IMG/VR virus record: IMGVR_UViG_3300032213_001036
Span: 1 to 37,534 of that record
Length of the DNA stretch: 37,534 nucleotides
Strand: one strand, 5' to 3'
Origin: a virus
The notes below the pieces were generated by a model. It worked only from the letters and a program-made list of their open reading frames with translations, did no database searches and had not been told where the DNA came from. Both the position numbers and the translations under genes were made by a program. Position 1 is the first letter of the stretch. Every line of letters begins with the position of its first letter. Shown piece by piece: positions 18,789 to 28,686 of the stretch.

Positions 18789-21700
18789 CATTTTGTTTGT
18801 TTCAACAAGGTCCTTCAAGTATTGTTTCAACTCTATTGTGCGACCATACGCTTCTGATTCCTGTTGCTGTGGACCAATATAACGAGCAGGAATACCAAAC
18901 CAGTTAAGAATGTTACCCAACTGGCGTTCCTGATATGAACTCTTACCACCAGTAGCACCACCAGTAACACGGTTCAACTGTCCCAACACAGGTAGCAAGT
19001 TCTGTGCAACATACGGTACACGCTCATCCAATAACAGTTCACCCGTCTTAGGGTCAACACCAACAAGAGCGTCCTTACCAATTGCGTTAGCAATTGTGCG
19101 TAACACCGTTTTGTCAAGCACACCAGTAGCAGGGGACTGCTTCTCCTTGAACGGACCAACATCAATACCCAACTGCCTGCCAGCAATAAGTTCAAACGGC
19201 AACTTTATAACAGGAGCCATCTGACCAACCAACCGTTCAGGGTTCGTAAGTTGTTGCAACTGTTGTTCCAAACGAACCATCGGCAAATCAGGTGTCAAAA
19301 CCCACTGCCCACCCTCACCATTCACACCGCCAATAGCAATCGGATTATAGTCCGCAATCCACTTCGGCATTATAATGTTGTCACCAACAGGTGAGTTCTC
19401 TGTAACTTTGTCATAAATGCTGTACGCCGATGGATGAACCACACGCTCAACCATCTGCAACGGCACATTCCGACTAGTCCAAATCCAAAACGGGATAACT
19501 TTGCGTGCGCCCTCATCAAAACCACTCAGGTCGCTATAGTCAAAGTGGTAGCGGTTAATACGAACCACAGCCTCATCAAACGACTGTCCACGCCTGAGGG
19601 AATCCAAAGCCATTGGATATCGCACAGCCCGTTCAACAAAGTCGTTCTTTGAACGAATAAACTTTGTTGCCTTGTTGTTCAAAACCTTCTCACCCAAAGT
19701 CCCACGAATAGCAGGACTAGCAATGTCATCTGACTGTCCACGACCAGTCGCTGCCGTTGCTTTCCATGCTTCCTCCATAATGGCTCGTTCTCTAGGAGGA
19801 TATTTGGACAAGAACTTCAACCATGCTTCCTCACCTTGACCCAAACGATAAGCCGCACGGAACCCAAGTTCAATGTCGCTCAGTGGAACGCCAGCGACAT
19901 GATTCATAAAGGTTGCTGACATGCCGTTACGCATAAAGAAACCAACGGTGCTAGTTGCATAAGTTTTAAAGAACACAACGCTGTAGTCATATGCTTTAAT
20001 GAATTGATTTTTTGTGATGTTGCTACGCAACTTCTCTAGGTTTGGTTTCCAAACTTTAAGAACTTCCTCAGGCATCATCACACCAAGGTTGGCGATTTCC
20101 TCCCACCCTTCAAGAGTGTCGTCAATCATCCGACCAACCAAACCACTACGCATCATGTCAAGAGTTGCTTCAATTCGTGGAATCGTCACAGCCTCATGCA
20201 CGGCAAGTTTTGCTTCATCCGCCAACAACAATGTTGTTACACGGTCATAAGCGTTACGCAACGCAGGGTCCTGAATACCGCCAACGCTGGCAAGAACACG
20301 GTCAACTTTACGCACCCAAGCAGCCGATGCACCAGCCGCCGCACCTTTAGGTGGGCGTGCTGACAACAAAATATGCAAATCCTGAATATCTTTAGCAAGG
20401 ACAGTACCAGTTGTATTGGACCAGTTTTTCAAAACCTTAGCCTGATTCATCAACATGGCGATGCGTTCTTTATAATCACCAACCGCATCAACCTTTGCCC
20501 CACCCTTGGAACCAATTCGTGGAACACCTTCAGAAACATAAACAGATTCAATCTCTTTATCTAACTGTGTTAAAGCGGTTTCATATTTCTTTTCCATACG
20601 AACCAGTTCACGCTGAGCATTTTCACGAGTCAAAGTAGTTTTCACACCACCAATATTAATTTCAATAGAATCGGTTCGGCGCAACTGTTCCATAGCGGCT
20701 TCAGTTTTCTTTAAACGCCTATTGGCACTGGCTGTTAACCCACCTTTGCGTCCACTAAGTGATTTGAGTTCAGCCCGTGCAGTAGCAGAACCCATTTGTG
20801 CGCTTTCCAACGCAATGAGTTCTTCCTCCTTGGCGGCTTTCGCAAGCGAAACCTCCAAAGAAGCCTCCTCATATTCACCGCTAAGGATGCGTTGAACAAA
20901 CACATTATCTTTAACAGTTTTTACAGGCGCACTCGGACCCATGCTTGGCTGCGGAAAAGTTTCATTATGAGGAAATATAACAGCCCACTCATCAACAGTT
21001 TCAATATCATCAACAAGTTCCCGTGGAACCAACAAACCCCTACGACTATTGTTTGGGTTAGTGCTTTGACGAAACGCACTCGCACCCCAAAGTTCCTCCA
21101 TAACTTCCCTAGCAAAAATGTCCACATCTTCAGGGTCAGCAAGTTCAGGAATCAAACGAATACGCTCATCAATAGCATTAAAGATTGCTTTGATTTCCTC
21201 CTCAGAAACAGCCTCGGCAGGGTTAATAGCCCTAGCGTGGAAATATACTGTGTCAACCAAATTTGCAACCTCAGGATAAAACTCTATAAGTTGAGGGTCA
21301 TATTCACCAGTTTCAACAAGTTGACGATAAGCAACACTGAACTCCTCACCCTCAACCATCAAACCTTTTTGCGTTAAAGCAAACCCCATGTCCTCGCCAA
21401 AACTGTCAGGACTAAAATACTCTTGTGCTTGAATAGGGTTACGCAAGTCAACAAGTTCAGTATCAGGAACAGCATCCATTGCCACAGATGATTCAAAGTT
21501 ATTAAAACCTTCATCTCGTGGTTTAGTGCGGAATACTTTATAACCCGCTTCCTCTGGAAGTTCAATCAAATCACCAGCATCGCCATAAAGCAAACCATCG
21601 TTTGCGTATGTGGCGTTCGCTTTAGTTTCAGCAATAGTTGTAAAACCTTGCTCAATGTTTTCAAGTTGATAATACTCATCAGCCTTTTCCGCACGAAGTC

Positions 21701-24161
21701 GTGCGTACTCAGGACCATCAGGTATAGCGTCAATTTCTGCACGCAACTCACGAATCTTGGTATTGACAACACGCAACTCACGGGTAGCAGGCATACCCTT
21801 AGAGTTCATAATCTTTTCAGCCAACCACTCAGGAGTTTTACCAGTCAAAGCAGCAGGATTATGATTAGGAAAAATTTCTAGGTAAATGTTCCGCAACTCA
21901 ATAGTTGCGGCATAACGCTCAGGATTGTTTATAGCAGCACGAAGGTTAGCAATCTCGTCAACAAGGACAGAATGAATCGTTGCGAACTCTCCACGCTTAG
22001 CAACAGTCTTGGTAGCAGCCGAAACATTAGCCTGAGTTAACCGTGCAATCGCTTCATCCAAACGGCGACTAAGAGTAGTGATTTCTTGTGTCGTTAAAGC
22101 CTTAGTTTTCAACTGACCAGACAAAAACCGTTTAGCATAATTAGCACCAGAACGAGCATAATCGGTAGCCATAATTTTGTTTTGTTGAATACGATTACGC
22201 AAAAATGTTTGTGTTTTCAAAACCTTTGAATACACAAACTCCAGTTTAGTAACCAACTCTGAATCAGGAATAACCTTCTTAATCAAAGGTTGAATAATAT
22301 CAGCATCACCAAAATCCATTGCCCTGCGGGTAGCGGCTACTCGTCCACGCACCTTATTAATTGAATACGAGTAACTGTCCATGATTGAAACCATGTCGGT
22401 TTCAAACCATTTAGCATCAGGGTCACCAACAGCCTTGGCAAATATTTGGTTGATTTCATCAACACTTCCAGTGCGAACTGGTACACCAAAAAATTCCTCA
22501 GCAAGGACAAGACCAGTGTCGGGGTCAACATATTCTCCACGCAATTTACGGAACATAATTGCACCAGTTGACTCTGTTAAGTCTCGTGCAGACATGTCGC
22601 TGGACTTATAAAGAACTCCTTCACCTTTACGACCAGCCTCAGACTTCAACCATTCCATAGCCTTCTTGCTAAGTTTGTGGTGAACATAATCATCAATGAA
22701 ACCAATTTCTTTAATGTTTGTTCCAAAGTCATCACCAAATTTAACAATGTCAGCGTTTGCGCTGAGGCGCAAAGTTGACTGCCAATCACGAATGTCGCTC
22801 ACAAGTTGTTTTAACTCAGGGGTAATAGTTGTCAAACCATCAACAGTTGCTTTAGGCATTTCAAGGTACTTGTAAATGTTTACTGCTTCTTTATCTCGGA
22901 CAGCACCAGCAACACCTTTAACCCTGTTTACTGTTCCACGACCAAGTAGTTCTTTTTGACGGTCAGCAAAAGCCATTAACGATTGCTTAGCCAAAAACTC
23001 AGCACTGTTCACAGTACCTTTATAACTTTTTGTCATCGCAAACTGAACAAGTTCTCGTTTAAGCAAAGCACTATCTGTGATAGTGCGACCAAAACCACTA
23101 CGCAAACCTTCAACACCTTTAACCGACCTAGGAATCATTGTTTCTAAAGCACGACCAATAGGGTTCGCTGCGATACGACCAGCAGTGTTTTCTATACCTT
23201 TACCAGCAAAAACGATGTCACCAAGAAACGCACGACTGCCAGCAAAACCTTTTTCAACACCACCTGTGTATGGGACAATTTTTCCTGCATAACGAATACC
23301 AGTAGCAATGCCTTCTGCTTCACGAATAGCCTTAGGTACACCTGACGCACCATAACGAATAATTCGTCCAGCATCAACAGCATCGTCACCATATTTTTCA
23401 ACCATGCGAACCGCTAAAGCCATGCGACCCGCACGACCCGATGCACCAATTGCACCAACACCAGCATAAGTTAACGGGTCAGCAACAGCCTGAAAGTAAA
23501 CCGTTTTAATAAGTTTGTCAACAGTGGAATCAAACTGAAATTTTCCTTCAGTGAAAAACGGATTATAATGTTCTTTAGAGGCAGCATTTTTTTTGAATCG
23601 TTCCCAACTAGGAATGAACTCCTCTGGATGACTTATAATGTAAGCCTGTTTCTCTGGGTCAACTTTAGAACCATAATCCAACCCAAGGAAATCTGCAATA
23701 GTTACAGCAACACCACCAGATTTTTTACCAAGACGCTTTTCCTCTGTACGCAAAGTAGCATAAGCATCAGGTAAACCACTCAACTCAGAAGCAATAGCCA
23801 TAGAAGTATTAGTCAAAGGTTTAATCAAACCAGAATATTGATTAGCCAAACCAGCAACAGGACCAATAACAGCCTTCTTGGCAGCAGTACCAATAACACC
23901 ACTAATGTTTCCCCACAAACTAGGTTTGCTTTCACCCTTCTTAGCAATCTGATAAGCCTTAGTAGCAGCCTCCTGCTTTTGTTCAGGAGTCATCTTTGTA
24001 TCTAAAGCAATCTTTTCCAAAGACGACTGCAACGCTTTGTCCAAGTCATCCCTGTTTGGGGTTGGTGAACCAGCAGCCTGCGGCTTTATGCTTGTACCAA
24101 TTTGCATTTTGCCTTGAACGGCATTAGGCAAATTAGATAAAGGACCTCTGGTTACAGCCAT
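18774..24161 (-). CDS. Giant internal virion / ejection protein
   Basis: At 1795 residues this gene takes about 14% of the genome. Its ATG at 24161 follows GGGAG. The sequence is mainly helical and charged. A hydrophobic Gly/Ala section lies near the N-terminus (about 80-140), long coiled-coil-prone tracts lie in the middle (for example IATLRAAIN-type and LSGRKGGL-type segments), and the C-terminal third is aromatic-rich (SVVFFKTYATSTVGFFMRNG, VIPFWIWTSRNVPLQMVERV). Large last genes of podovirus structural arms encode proteins held inside the capsid and ejected to form a channel in the host envelope. I see no lysozyme or protease motif. The function is inferred from size, position and composition. 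Confidence 0.75.
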   Translation of the reverse strand: MAVTRGPLSNLPNAVQGKMQIGTSIKPQAAGSPTPNRDDLDKALQSSLEKIALDTKMTPEQKQEAATKAYQIAKKGESKPSLWGNISGVIGTAAKKAVIGPVAGLANQYSGLIKPLTNTSMAIASELSGLPDAYATLRTEEKRLGKKSGGVAVTIADFLGLDYGSKVDPEKQAYIISHPEEFIPSWERFKKNAASKEHYNPFFTEGKFQFDSTVDKLIKTVYFQAVADPLTYAGVGAIGASGRAGRMALAVRMVEKYGDDAVDAGRIIRYGASGVPKAIREAEGIATGIRYAGKIVPYTGGVEKGFAGSRAFLGDIVFAGKGIENTAGRIAANPIGRALETMIPRSVKGVEGLRSGFGRTITDSALLKRELVQFAMTKSYKGTVNSAEFLAKQSLMAFADRQKELLGRGTVNRVKGVAGAVRDKEAVNIYKYLEMPKATVDGLTTITPELKQLVSDIRDWQSTLRLSANADIVKFGDDFGTNIKEIGFIDDYVHHKLSKKAMEWLKSEAGRKGEGVLYKSSDMSARDLTESTGAIMFRKLRGEYVDPDTGLVLAEEFFGVPVRTGSVDEINQIFAKAVGDPDAKWFETDMVSIMDSYSYSINKVRGRVAATRRAMDFGDADIIQPLIKKVIPDSELVTKLEFVYSKVLKTQTFLRNRIQQNKIMATDYARSGANYAKRFLSGQLKTKALTTQEITTLSRRLDEAIARLTQANVSAATKTVAKRGEFATIHSVLVDEIANLRAAINNPERYAATIELRNIYLEIFPNHNPAALTGKTPEWLAEKIMNSKGMPATRELRVVNTKIRELRAEIDAIPDGPEYARLRAEKADEYYQLENIEQGFTTIAETKANATYANDGLLYGDAGDLIELPEEAGYKVFRTKPRDEGFNNFESSVAMDAVPDTELVDLRNPIQAQEYFSPDSFGEDMGFALTQKGLMVEGEEFSVAYRQLVETGEYDPQLIEFYPEVANLVDTVYFHARAINPAEAVSEEEIKAIFNAIDERIRLIPELADPEDVDIFAREVMEELWGASAFRQSTNPNNSRRGLLVPRELVDDIETVDEWAVIFPHNETFPQPSMGPSAPVKTVKDNVFVQRILSGEYEEASLEVSLAKAAKEEELIALESAQMGSATARAELKSLSGRKGGLTASANRRLKKTEAAMEQLRRTDSIEINIGGVKTTLTRENAQRELVRMEKKYETALTQLDKEIESVYVSEGVPRIGSKGGAKVDAVGDYKERIAMLMNQAKVLKNWSNTTGTVLAKDIQDLHILLSARPPKGAAAGASAAWVRKVDRVLASVGGIQDPALRNAYDRVTTLLLADEAKLAVHEAVTIPRIEATLDMMRSGLVGRMIDDTLEGWEEIANLGVMMPEEVLKVWKPNLEKLRSNITKNQFIKAYDYSVVFFKTYATSTVGFFMRNGMSATFMNHVAGVPLSDIELGFRAAYRLGQGEEAWLKFLSKYPPRERAIMEEAWKATAATGRGQSDDIASPAIRGTLGEKVLNNKATKFIRSKNDFVERAVRYPMALDSLRRGQSFDEAVVRINRYHFDYSDLSGFDEGARKVIPFWIWTSRNVPLQMVERVVHPSAYSIYDKVTENSPVGDNIIMPKWIADYNPIAIGGVNGEGGQWVLTPDLPMVRLEQQLQQLTNPERLVGQMAPVIKLPFELIAGRQLGIDVGPFKEKQSPATGVLDKTVLRTIANAIGKDALVGVDPKTGELLLDERVPYVAQNLLPVLGQLNRVTGGATGGKSSYQERQLGNILNWFGIPARYIGPQQQESEAYGRTIELKQYLKDLVETNKMNPKK

Positions 24162-24169
24162 AACTCCCT

Positions 24170-25255
24170 TTATTTCTTATTCTTTGTTGCTACCCATTGA
24201 GTACCACTCCACTCCCAGTGCATACCTTGACCAGCAGGTGTGCTAGGTTTAGCAGGCTTCTCAGGTGGTGGAGCATACTTGGCTGTAGTGTCAGCCTGCA
24301 TTTCAGTAATCTTTGCCAACGCATCAGCATACTGACCCATAATGTCACCCTCAGTATTAGCACGGTTAGTTGCCAACTCTGACAACTGCTTACCAAACGC
24401 AGACTCAATACCACTAGAAATTTCAGGTTGACGCTGACCCAAATATTGGCGACCAGCCATAGCCGAACCACGACCAGAGTTACGCAAACTTTCCAACAAG
24501 TTTGTTTGAACATCACCATAACGACTAGCAGACTGCTGTTGCAGTTGCGTCATAAAGTTATTCAACGACTGGTCCATAGCGGACTGCTGTTGCACAGCAC
24601 CCTCACCAGCACCCTGCTGACGCAAAGCCTCCAACAAAGGATTCTGCAAAGCCTGCATGTTAACAAACTGTGTATTAGCGTATGCGCTTGTTGGTTGAAC
24701 ACTTGACAAGAAATCCTGTTCAGCCTTAGTAATATCGGCTTGTCCTTGCCCAATCATTGATTCAAGCAAAGCCAACTGTCTTGCTCGTTCATCATCAATG
24801 TTTTTTTTCTGTGGGTCATAAACATCAGCAATACGACCCTCAGCAGCAGCCTTAGCAGCCTCAGCACTTGCTTTATAATCTGCAATTGCTTGCATGCCAG
24901 AGGCATAAGCAAGCGCACGGTCCTGAGCCTCTTTCAAAGTCTTGTCTGCAAGCGCTTTTGCTTTAGCATCAGCAACCGCTTTAGCCTTATCAACTGTTGC
25001 TACAGGGGCATCAACAACTTTACCAGTTTTAATGGAAGTTCTAGCACCTTCAGCACCAATGCGCTGAGTTGGTTCAGAACCCATTACACCAGCCTGCTGC
25101 ATGTTTTTTATTGCGCCTGCATCCATCATACGCATTTTTTCCCACTCTGGGTTAGCCTTTTCTGTGCCACTACGCTGTGCGGCAGCCAACATACGGTCTG
25201 CTATCTGCTCATCCGATTCCCGAACCAAACGACCATTCACATAAATAATACCCAT
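24170..25255 (-). CDS. Internal virion protein
   Basis: ATG 25255 (GGAG seven bases upstream) gives 361 residues starting MGIIYVNGRLVRESDEQ; 15 codons of the longest frame before it lack a ribosome site. The middle is Ala/Gln-rich coiled coil (VDKAKAVADAKAKALADKTL, NNFMTQLQQQSASRYGDVQ), and the end is Pro-rich with a Trp pair (MHWEWSGTQW). Such Ala/Gln-rich proteins upstream of the giant protein in podoviruses are internal core proteins. Nine bases separate it from the giant gene. Confidence 0.7.
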   Translation of the reverse strand: MGIIYVNGRLVRESDEQIADRMLAAAQRSGTEKANPEWEKMRMMDAGAIKNMQQAGVMGSEPTQRIGAEGARTSIKTGKVVDAPVATVDKAKAVADAKAKALADKTLKEAQDRALAYASGMQAIADYKASAEAAKAAAEGRIADVYDPQKKNIDDERARQLALLESMIGQGQADITKAEQDFLSSVQPTSAYANTQFVNMQALQNPLLEALRQQGAGEGAVQQQSAMDQSLNNFMTQLQQQSASRYGDVQTNLLESLRNSGRGSAMAGRQYLGQRQPEISSGIESAFGKQLSELATNRANTEGDIMGQYADALAKITEMQADTTAKYAPPPEKPAKPSTPAGQGMHWEWSGTQWVATKNKK

Positions 25256-25262
25256 AACGCTC

Positions 25263-25700
25263 CTAGTAACTACTGAAAGCACGCAACTGTGTTGCGGCAT
25301 TTATAATGTCACGCTGCTTCTGCAAACGCTGTTCAGCCAAATATGATTCCAAATCAGCCTGCTGCATAGACTCATCCATAGCAATCTTATTCAACTCATC
25401 TTGCATGGACATCTGTTCAGCACCCAAACGGGCTTGAATACCAGCCGCATAGTCCTCTAAACCCTTGCGAGCGATACCTGACTGCACATTAGGTCCAGCC
25501 AAACCACGGCGACCATAAGCACTAACCTGCGGGTTGAACCCCTGTATGCCAGCCTTGGTAATGTCAGCGATGTTGCGTGAGCCACGCTGTTGACCCAACA
25601 TAGCAGCCTGCTGGTTTGCTATAGAACGCTTCTGTTTCCTAGCAATCTGAGCAGCCTCGCTAAGCCCAAAATCCTGATTATATGCGTCCATCATGCTCAC
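25263..25700 (-). CDS. Internal virion protein, Ala/Gln-rich
   Basis: The product has 145 residues (or 143 from ATG 25694) and reads as a long alpha-helical protein: AAQIARKQKRSIANQQAAMLGQQ, a Gly-rich hinge (GRRGLAGPNVQSG), then EQMSMQDELNKIAMDESMQQADLES. There is no catalytic motif. Composition and place between the tail hub and the giant protein match small internal core proteins of podoviruses. Confidence 0.65.
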   Translation of the reverse strand: MSMMDAYNQDFGLSEAAQIARKQKRSIANQQAAMLGQQRGSRNIADITKAGIQGFNPQVSAYGRRGLAGPNVQSGIARKGLEDYAAGIQARLGAEQMSMQDELNKIAMDESMQQADLESYLAEQRLQKQRDIINAATQLRAFSSY

Positions 25701-25701
25701 A

Positions 25702-25872
25702 TTAATACCTCGTTTGTTCCTTATAACCCAAGGTGTTTCTATCTTTCAAAACATCTATTTCGTTTTGCATCCGACCCAGTTCAGCCTGAAGTGACGAAAA
25801 GATGCGTTGAAGCGCATCTTTATCGGTCCCTACTAGCACGGACAGGAAAGGTGTTTGCCAGCCGACTTTCAT
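25702..25872 (-). CDS. Small coiled-coil protein
   Basis: This 56-residue frame begins with ATG at 25872, overlapping the previous stop (TGATG). It reads MKVGWQTPFLSVLVGTDKD and then a coiled-coil-like helix (LQRIFSSLQAELGRMQNEIDVLKDR). Translational coupling and clean codon use support it. It may be a small virion or assembly protein. Confidence 0.6.
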   Translation of the reverse strand: MKVGWQTPFLSVLVGTDKDALQRIFSSLQAELGRMQNEIDVLKDRNTLGYKEQTRY

Positions 25873-26102
25873 CAGCCAAAAACCTGTGAACCCAAAATGA
25901 TTTGGTCGCTGTCACCAGAAGCAGTCAAAGCCGTCACGGTGGCTGCCGCTAGTTTGCTATAAACAATTGACCCATCATCAAGGTTTGTCCCTGCTGCTAA
26001 TGCTTCAACAAAAGTTTTAACATCATTAAAGTTTGTGTTAACTTCTGTAGCAATGGCAGGTGTGCCGTTGGTGAAACTGTTTGTAATACTGAGAGTTGCC
26101 AT
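25872..26102 (-). CDS. Short tail-spike-like protein
   Basis: This 76-residue protein contains TNSFTNGTPAIATEVNTNF and VKTFVEALAAGTNLDDGSI, followed by KLAAATVTALTASGDSD. The pattern (I-A-T-E-V-N-T-N-F, then TFV-L-AGTNL-DGSI, then KL) is typical of short trimeric fiber heads or tail needles in environmental phages. It is placed right after the tail hub gene. Confidence 0.65.
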   Translation of the reverse strand: MATLSITNSFTNGTPAIATEVNTNFNDVKTFVEALAAGTNLDDGSIVYSKLAAATVTALTASGDSDQIILGSQVFG

Positions 26103-26105
26103 AAA

Positions 26106-27716
26106 TTAACCTTTAATCCTTCGTGCCTGATATTTATAACCGATGCTGTTTATGCCCCACTTTTTGCTACTAGGACCAACAAATTCCAACTGAATAGACC
26201 GTGCCAAACCAAGGTTGCGTCCAGCGATAACCTTGGAACTAGCAGCACCACTAGCCCAATCCTCACCCCACAAACCAGAACCCCAAAGCAACGATGTTGT
26301 TGGTGGTGTTTGTATAATGCTAAAAATCTTTCTTTCATTACCTTCACCCTCGGTGAAGTCGTGATAAACTTTTACCGCAATGCTCTGAGCAATGTCGGCT
26401 TCTTTAACAACAAAGTCTGGGCGGCGAAACATTTTCTTTTGCATATAAGACCCACCATCAAACCAGCGTGTCTTATAATATGATTCAAAAGCGGTGCTGG
26501 TTCCAGAAATGTTATCTGATTCATCGTTGAACATGTCAACCTTCAAAACATATGCTTGCGTTGGATGACACAGCAAACGGTAATCTGCTTCAGTTGAATC
26601 AGTCCAATTACATCCGCCAACCAAACCATAACCATCATGGCTGGAAAACATTGTGTAAACACCACCACGAATAGTTGGGTCCAAAACAAAGTTAACCGTA
26701 GGCACAGTAACAGTTGTTTCCTTAGAGTATGGTGCAGAAACCCACACACGGCGACCAACCCAAGAAACGCTGATTGATTCATGGTCGGCAGGGTTAATAT
26801 AGTTCAAGTCAATAGCAGTACGAAGGTTGTCAAACATGTCTCTAATGGATGCACCATTATAAAAATATAATCCTTGGTTGTGACTAAACCAGTAAACACC
26901 ATCATCTGCCTGTGCAATAGCATGGTGGCTTATACAACCAAGACGGTTTGTTAGTTCAACAACTTGAAAGTTGTCACTAGCGTAACCAAAAATTACATAC
27001 ACAGCGTTAGGTTTAAAAACAACTAATTGTCCTGATACAACAGCCATACCTGTGATACCGTTGCCGCCGCCAACGATATCAAAATAATCATCTTCATCCC
27101 AGTTTTCAGGGGCGTTCTCCAAAGACCAACGCAAACGGTTTGGATAATATGTTCCAGCCTCAGTCGTATTAGCAGCCCACATTTTGTTAGCGTGGACAAT
27201 AAGGTGTTCTGCTGTCGGCATTTTGCGTTGACTAGCGTCAGGGGTTGTTTGCCAAGCATGAGGTGCAGTACCTGATGCTGTTAACGCTGTAGCATATGTG
27301 TCAGTGGTTTTCCACACATAACCACCACTACCGCTACGACCAGTAGCAAGATACATGCTGTCAGCCCACTGTGCCATACAAAAACCATGAGGGCTAGCGG
27401 AAACAACATCATTGCCTGACGAGTATTGGAGGGTAGTAAAGTTTCCGCCAGTTGATTTATAAACTTTGGTGCTGTTAGCCAACAGGATTGTTGGCGTTGC
27501 ACCTTGAAATGGATACAACTTTTGTGGACTCCAAGTACCCGAAACTGCTGTCGTGTTTAACCGTTGGTAACCACCACGACTAAATACACCACCTCGTGGG
27601 TCAATCTCAACATTCAACATGTCAGGTGATTCAAAAGTTGACAACTGGAATTGGTCTGCACGGAAGTTCAGTCCACCAGTAAAATCACTTACCTCGGTAA
27701 TGTTTAATCCAGCCAT
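26106..27716 (-). CDS. Tail hub / nozzle protein (beta-propeller-like)
   Basis: This 536-residue protein begins MAGLNITEVSDFTGGLNFRADQF and has many short beta blades with Gly-Trp turns (YLATGRSGSGGYVWKTTDT, WWFSH-like VYWFSHNQGLYFYNG). This layout matches podovirus tail nozzle proteins, in which the beta-propeller ring extends the portal channel. Its position after the adaptor and before the internal proteins is the usual order. It starts at a TAATG overlap with the adaptor gene. Confidence 0.8.
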   Translation of the reverse strand: MAGLNITEVSDFTGGLNFRADQFQLSTFESPDMLNVEIDPRGGVFSRGGYQRLNTTAVSGTWSPQKLYPFQGATPTILLANSTKVYKSTGGNFTTLQYSSGNDVVSASPHGFCMAQWADSMYLATGRSGSGGYVWKTTDTYATALTASGTAPHAWQTTPDASQRKMPTAEHLIVHANKMWAANTTEAGTYYPNRLRWSLENAPENWDEDDYFDIVGGGNGITGMAVVSGQLVVFKPNAVYVIFGYASDNFQVVELTNRLGCISHHAIAQADDGVYWFSHNQGLYFYNGASIRDMFDNLRTAIDLNYINPADHESISVSWVGRRVWVSAPYSKETTVTVPTVNFVLDPTIRGGVYTMFSSHDGYGLVGGCNWTDSTEADYRLLCHPTQAYVLKVDMFNDESDNISGTSTAFESYYKTRWFDGGSYMQKKMFRRPDFVVKEADIAQSIAVKVYHDFTEGEGNERKIFSIIQTPPTTSLLWGSGLWGEDWASGAASSKVIAGRNLGLARSIQLEFVGPSSKKWGINSIGYKYQARRIKG

Positions 27717-28432
27717 TATTGGTTATCTTTCAAACCTTGCCCCATGCGTGTCATCCAACCGTTAAAGGTTGGACGACCAGTGGTACGACCAGCAGACAAC
27801 ACCAAGTTAGCGTGACTGTTTGGTGTCATCACAGACTTAACAGCCAACATAACACCCTCATCAAAAGACCGTTTATAAACATCAGCCATAGCGACATCCT
27901 CTAAACGCTGATACACACGGCTACAAGCATAATAAACTAAAGAAAAATGCAAGTTCGCACTAGCGTCAACATAACCACCATCAGTAACCCAATCAATAGG
28001 TTCACGATAACCACGGACAGTCAAAGTACGAGCATTGTTTGGTTTAGGAAACAAATGAATGTTGCCATTCCAAATAGAATAAAACAATGGGTCACCACTC
28101 GTGTCATACGCACCAATATAGGTGCTTTCAGCCTCATCATGTGAAACCATGTCCAAGCGCAAACCAATACCCGTGTTATCCACAATAGACACAATCTGCG
28201 ACATAGGGTCAGCGGTAAAAGCACTAATAGGGTATGCCCGTTGCTCAGCAACAGTATTAAAAGTAAACGACTTCTCTAGGAAGGTCCAACGCTTCTCAAT
28301 GTCCAATATACGGTAGTAGCCGTCACGGATATAAAGGTTTAGCAACGAATCGGGTAAGTCCTCAGAGTCAAGGTCCGTTATGTCTCGTACTGTTTGACGC
28401 AACGATGTTGCGGTCATCTGGGCATAAGCCAT
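27716..28432 (-). CDS. Head-to-tail adaptor (connector) protein
   Basis: The 238-residue product begins MAYAQMTATSLRQTVRDITDLDSEDLPDSLLNLYIRDGY, the acidic then aromatic N-terminus of gp4-like or tail-tubular-A-like adaptors (LRxxVxDxxxD followed by LLNxYIxxGY). A beta-rich middle (VRGYREPIDWVTDGG) and a C-terminal helical part (YYACSRVYQRLEDVAMADVY) follow. Such proteins form the ring below the portal. It lies between the minor head genes and the hub. Confidence 0.75.
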   Translation of the reverse strand: MAYAQMTATSLRQTVRDITDLDSEDLPDSLLNLYIRDGYYRILDIEKRWTFLEKSFTFNTVAEQRAYPISAFTADPMSQIVSIVDNTGIGLRLDMVSHDEAESTYIGAYDTSGDPLFYSIWNGNIHLFPKPNNARTLTVRGYREPIDWVTDGGYVDASANLHFSLVYYACSRVYQRLEDVAMADVYKRSFDEGVMLAVKSVMTPNSHANLVLSAGRTTGRPTFNGWMTRMGQGLKDNQ

Positions 28433-28656
28433 TATGCCTCCTGTTCAGATTTGATTTTCTTTAAATGCCCTGCACAAAACGACTGTCCACGCACCTTGTT
28501 TGCACCACAAGTATCATCGTTTCCAGAGCATTTGTCACCACGACCAATATAAGGTCCACTAGGGGCAGCAATACGGGAACCAGCAACCGCCGCAAGGCGG
28601 TAGCCAGTTAAAGGTGTTCCATAATAGGATTGAGCAGGGACAGCGTTATTGTTCAT
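28432..28656 (-). CDS. Cysteine-containing hypothetical protein
   Basis: The 74-residue product starts at ATG 28656 (a GTG lies one codon before). The N-terminus is Tyr/Gly-rich (QSYYGTPLTGYRLAAVAGSR). The second half holds a Cys/His cluster (KCSGNDDTCGANKVRGQSFC, then AGHLKK), a likely zinc site. It overlaps the adaptor gene by TAATG. A hairpin precedes it. The function is unknown. Confidence 0.6.
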   Translation of the reverse strand: MNNNAVPAQSYYGTPLTGYRLAAVAGSRIAAPSGPYIGRGDKCSGNDDTCGANKVRGQSFCAGHLKKIKSEQEA

Positions 28657-28664
28657 CACTCATA

Positions 28665-28679
28665 GGGGAATTGTTCCCC
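28665..28679 (-). promoter_or_regulatory. Short hairpin before the Cys-containing gene
   Basis: GGGGAA (28665-28670) pairs with TTCCCC (28674-28679) around three bases in the gap before the gene at 28656. There is no T run on the minus strand, so it is more probably an RNA element than a terminator. Confidence 0.4.
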
Positions 28680-28686
28680 AAAAGCA

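Noticed and set aside
20796-21377. 193-codon plus-strand frame inside the giant virion gene
   Set aside because: It is antisense to a long frame with clear coding character, has no ribosome site, and is rich in Asn, Phe and Ile, as expected by chance on this strand.
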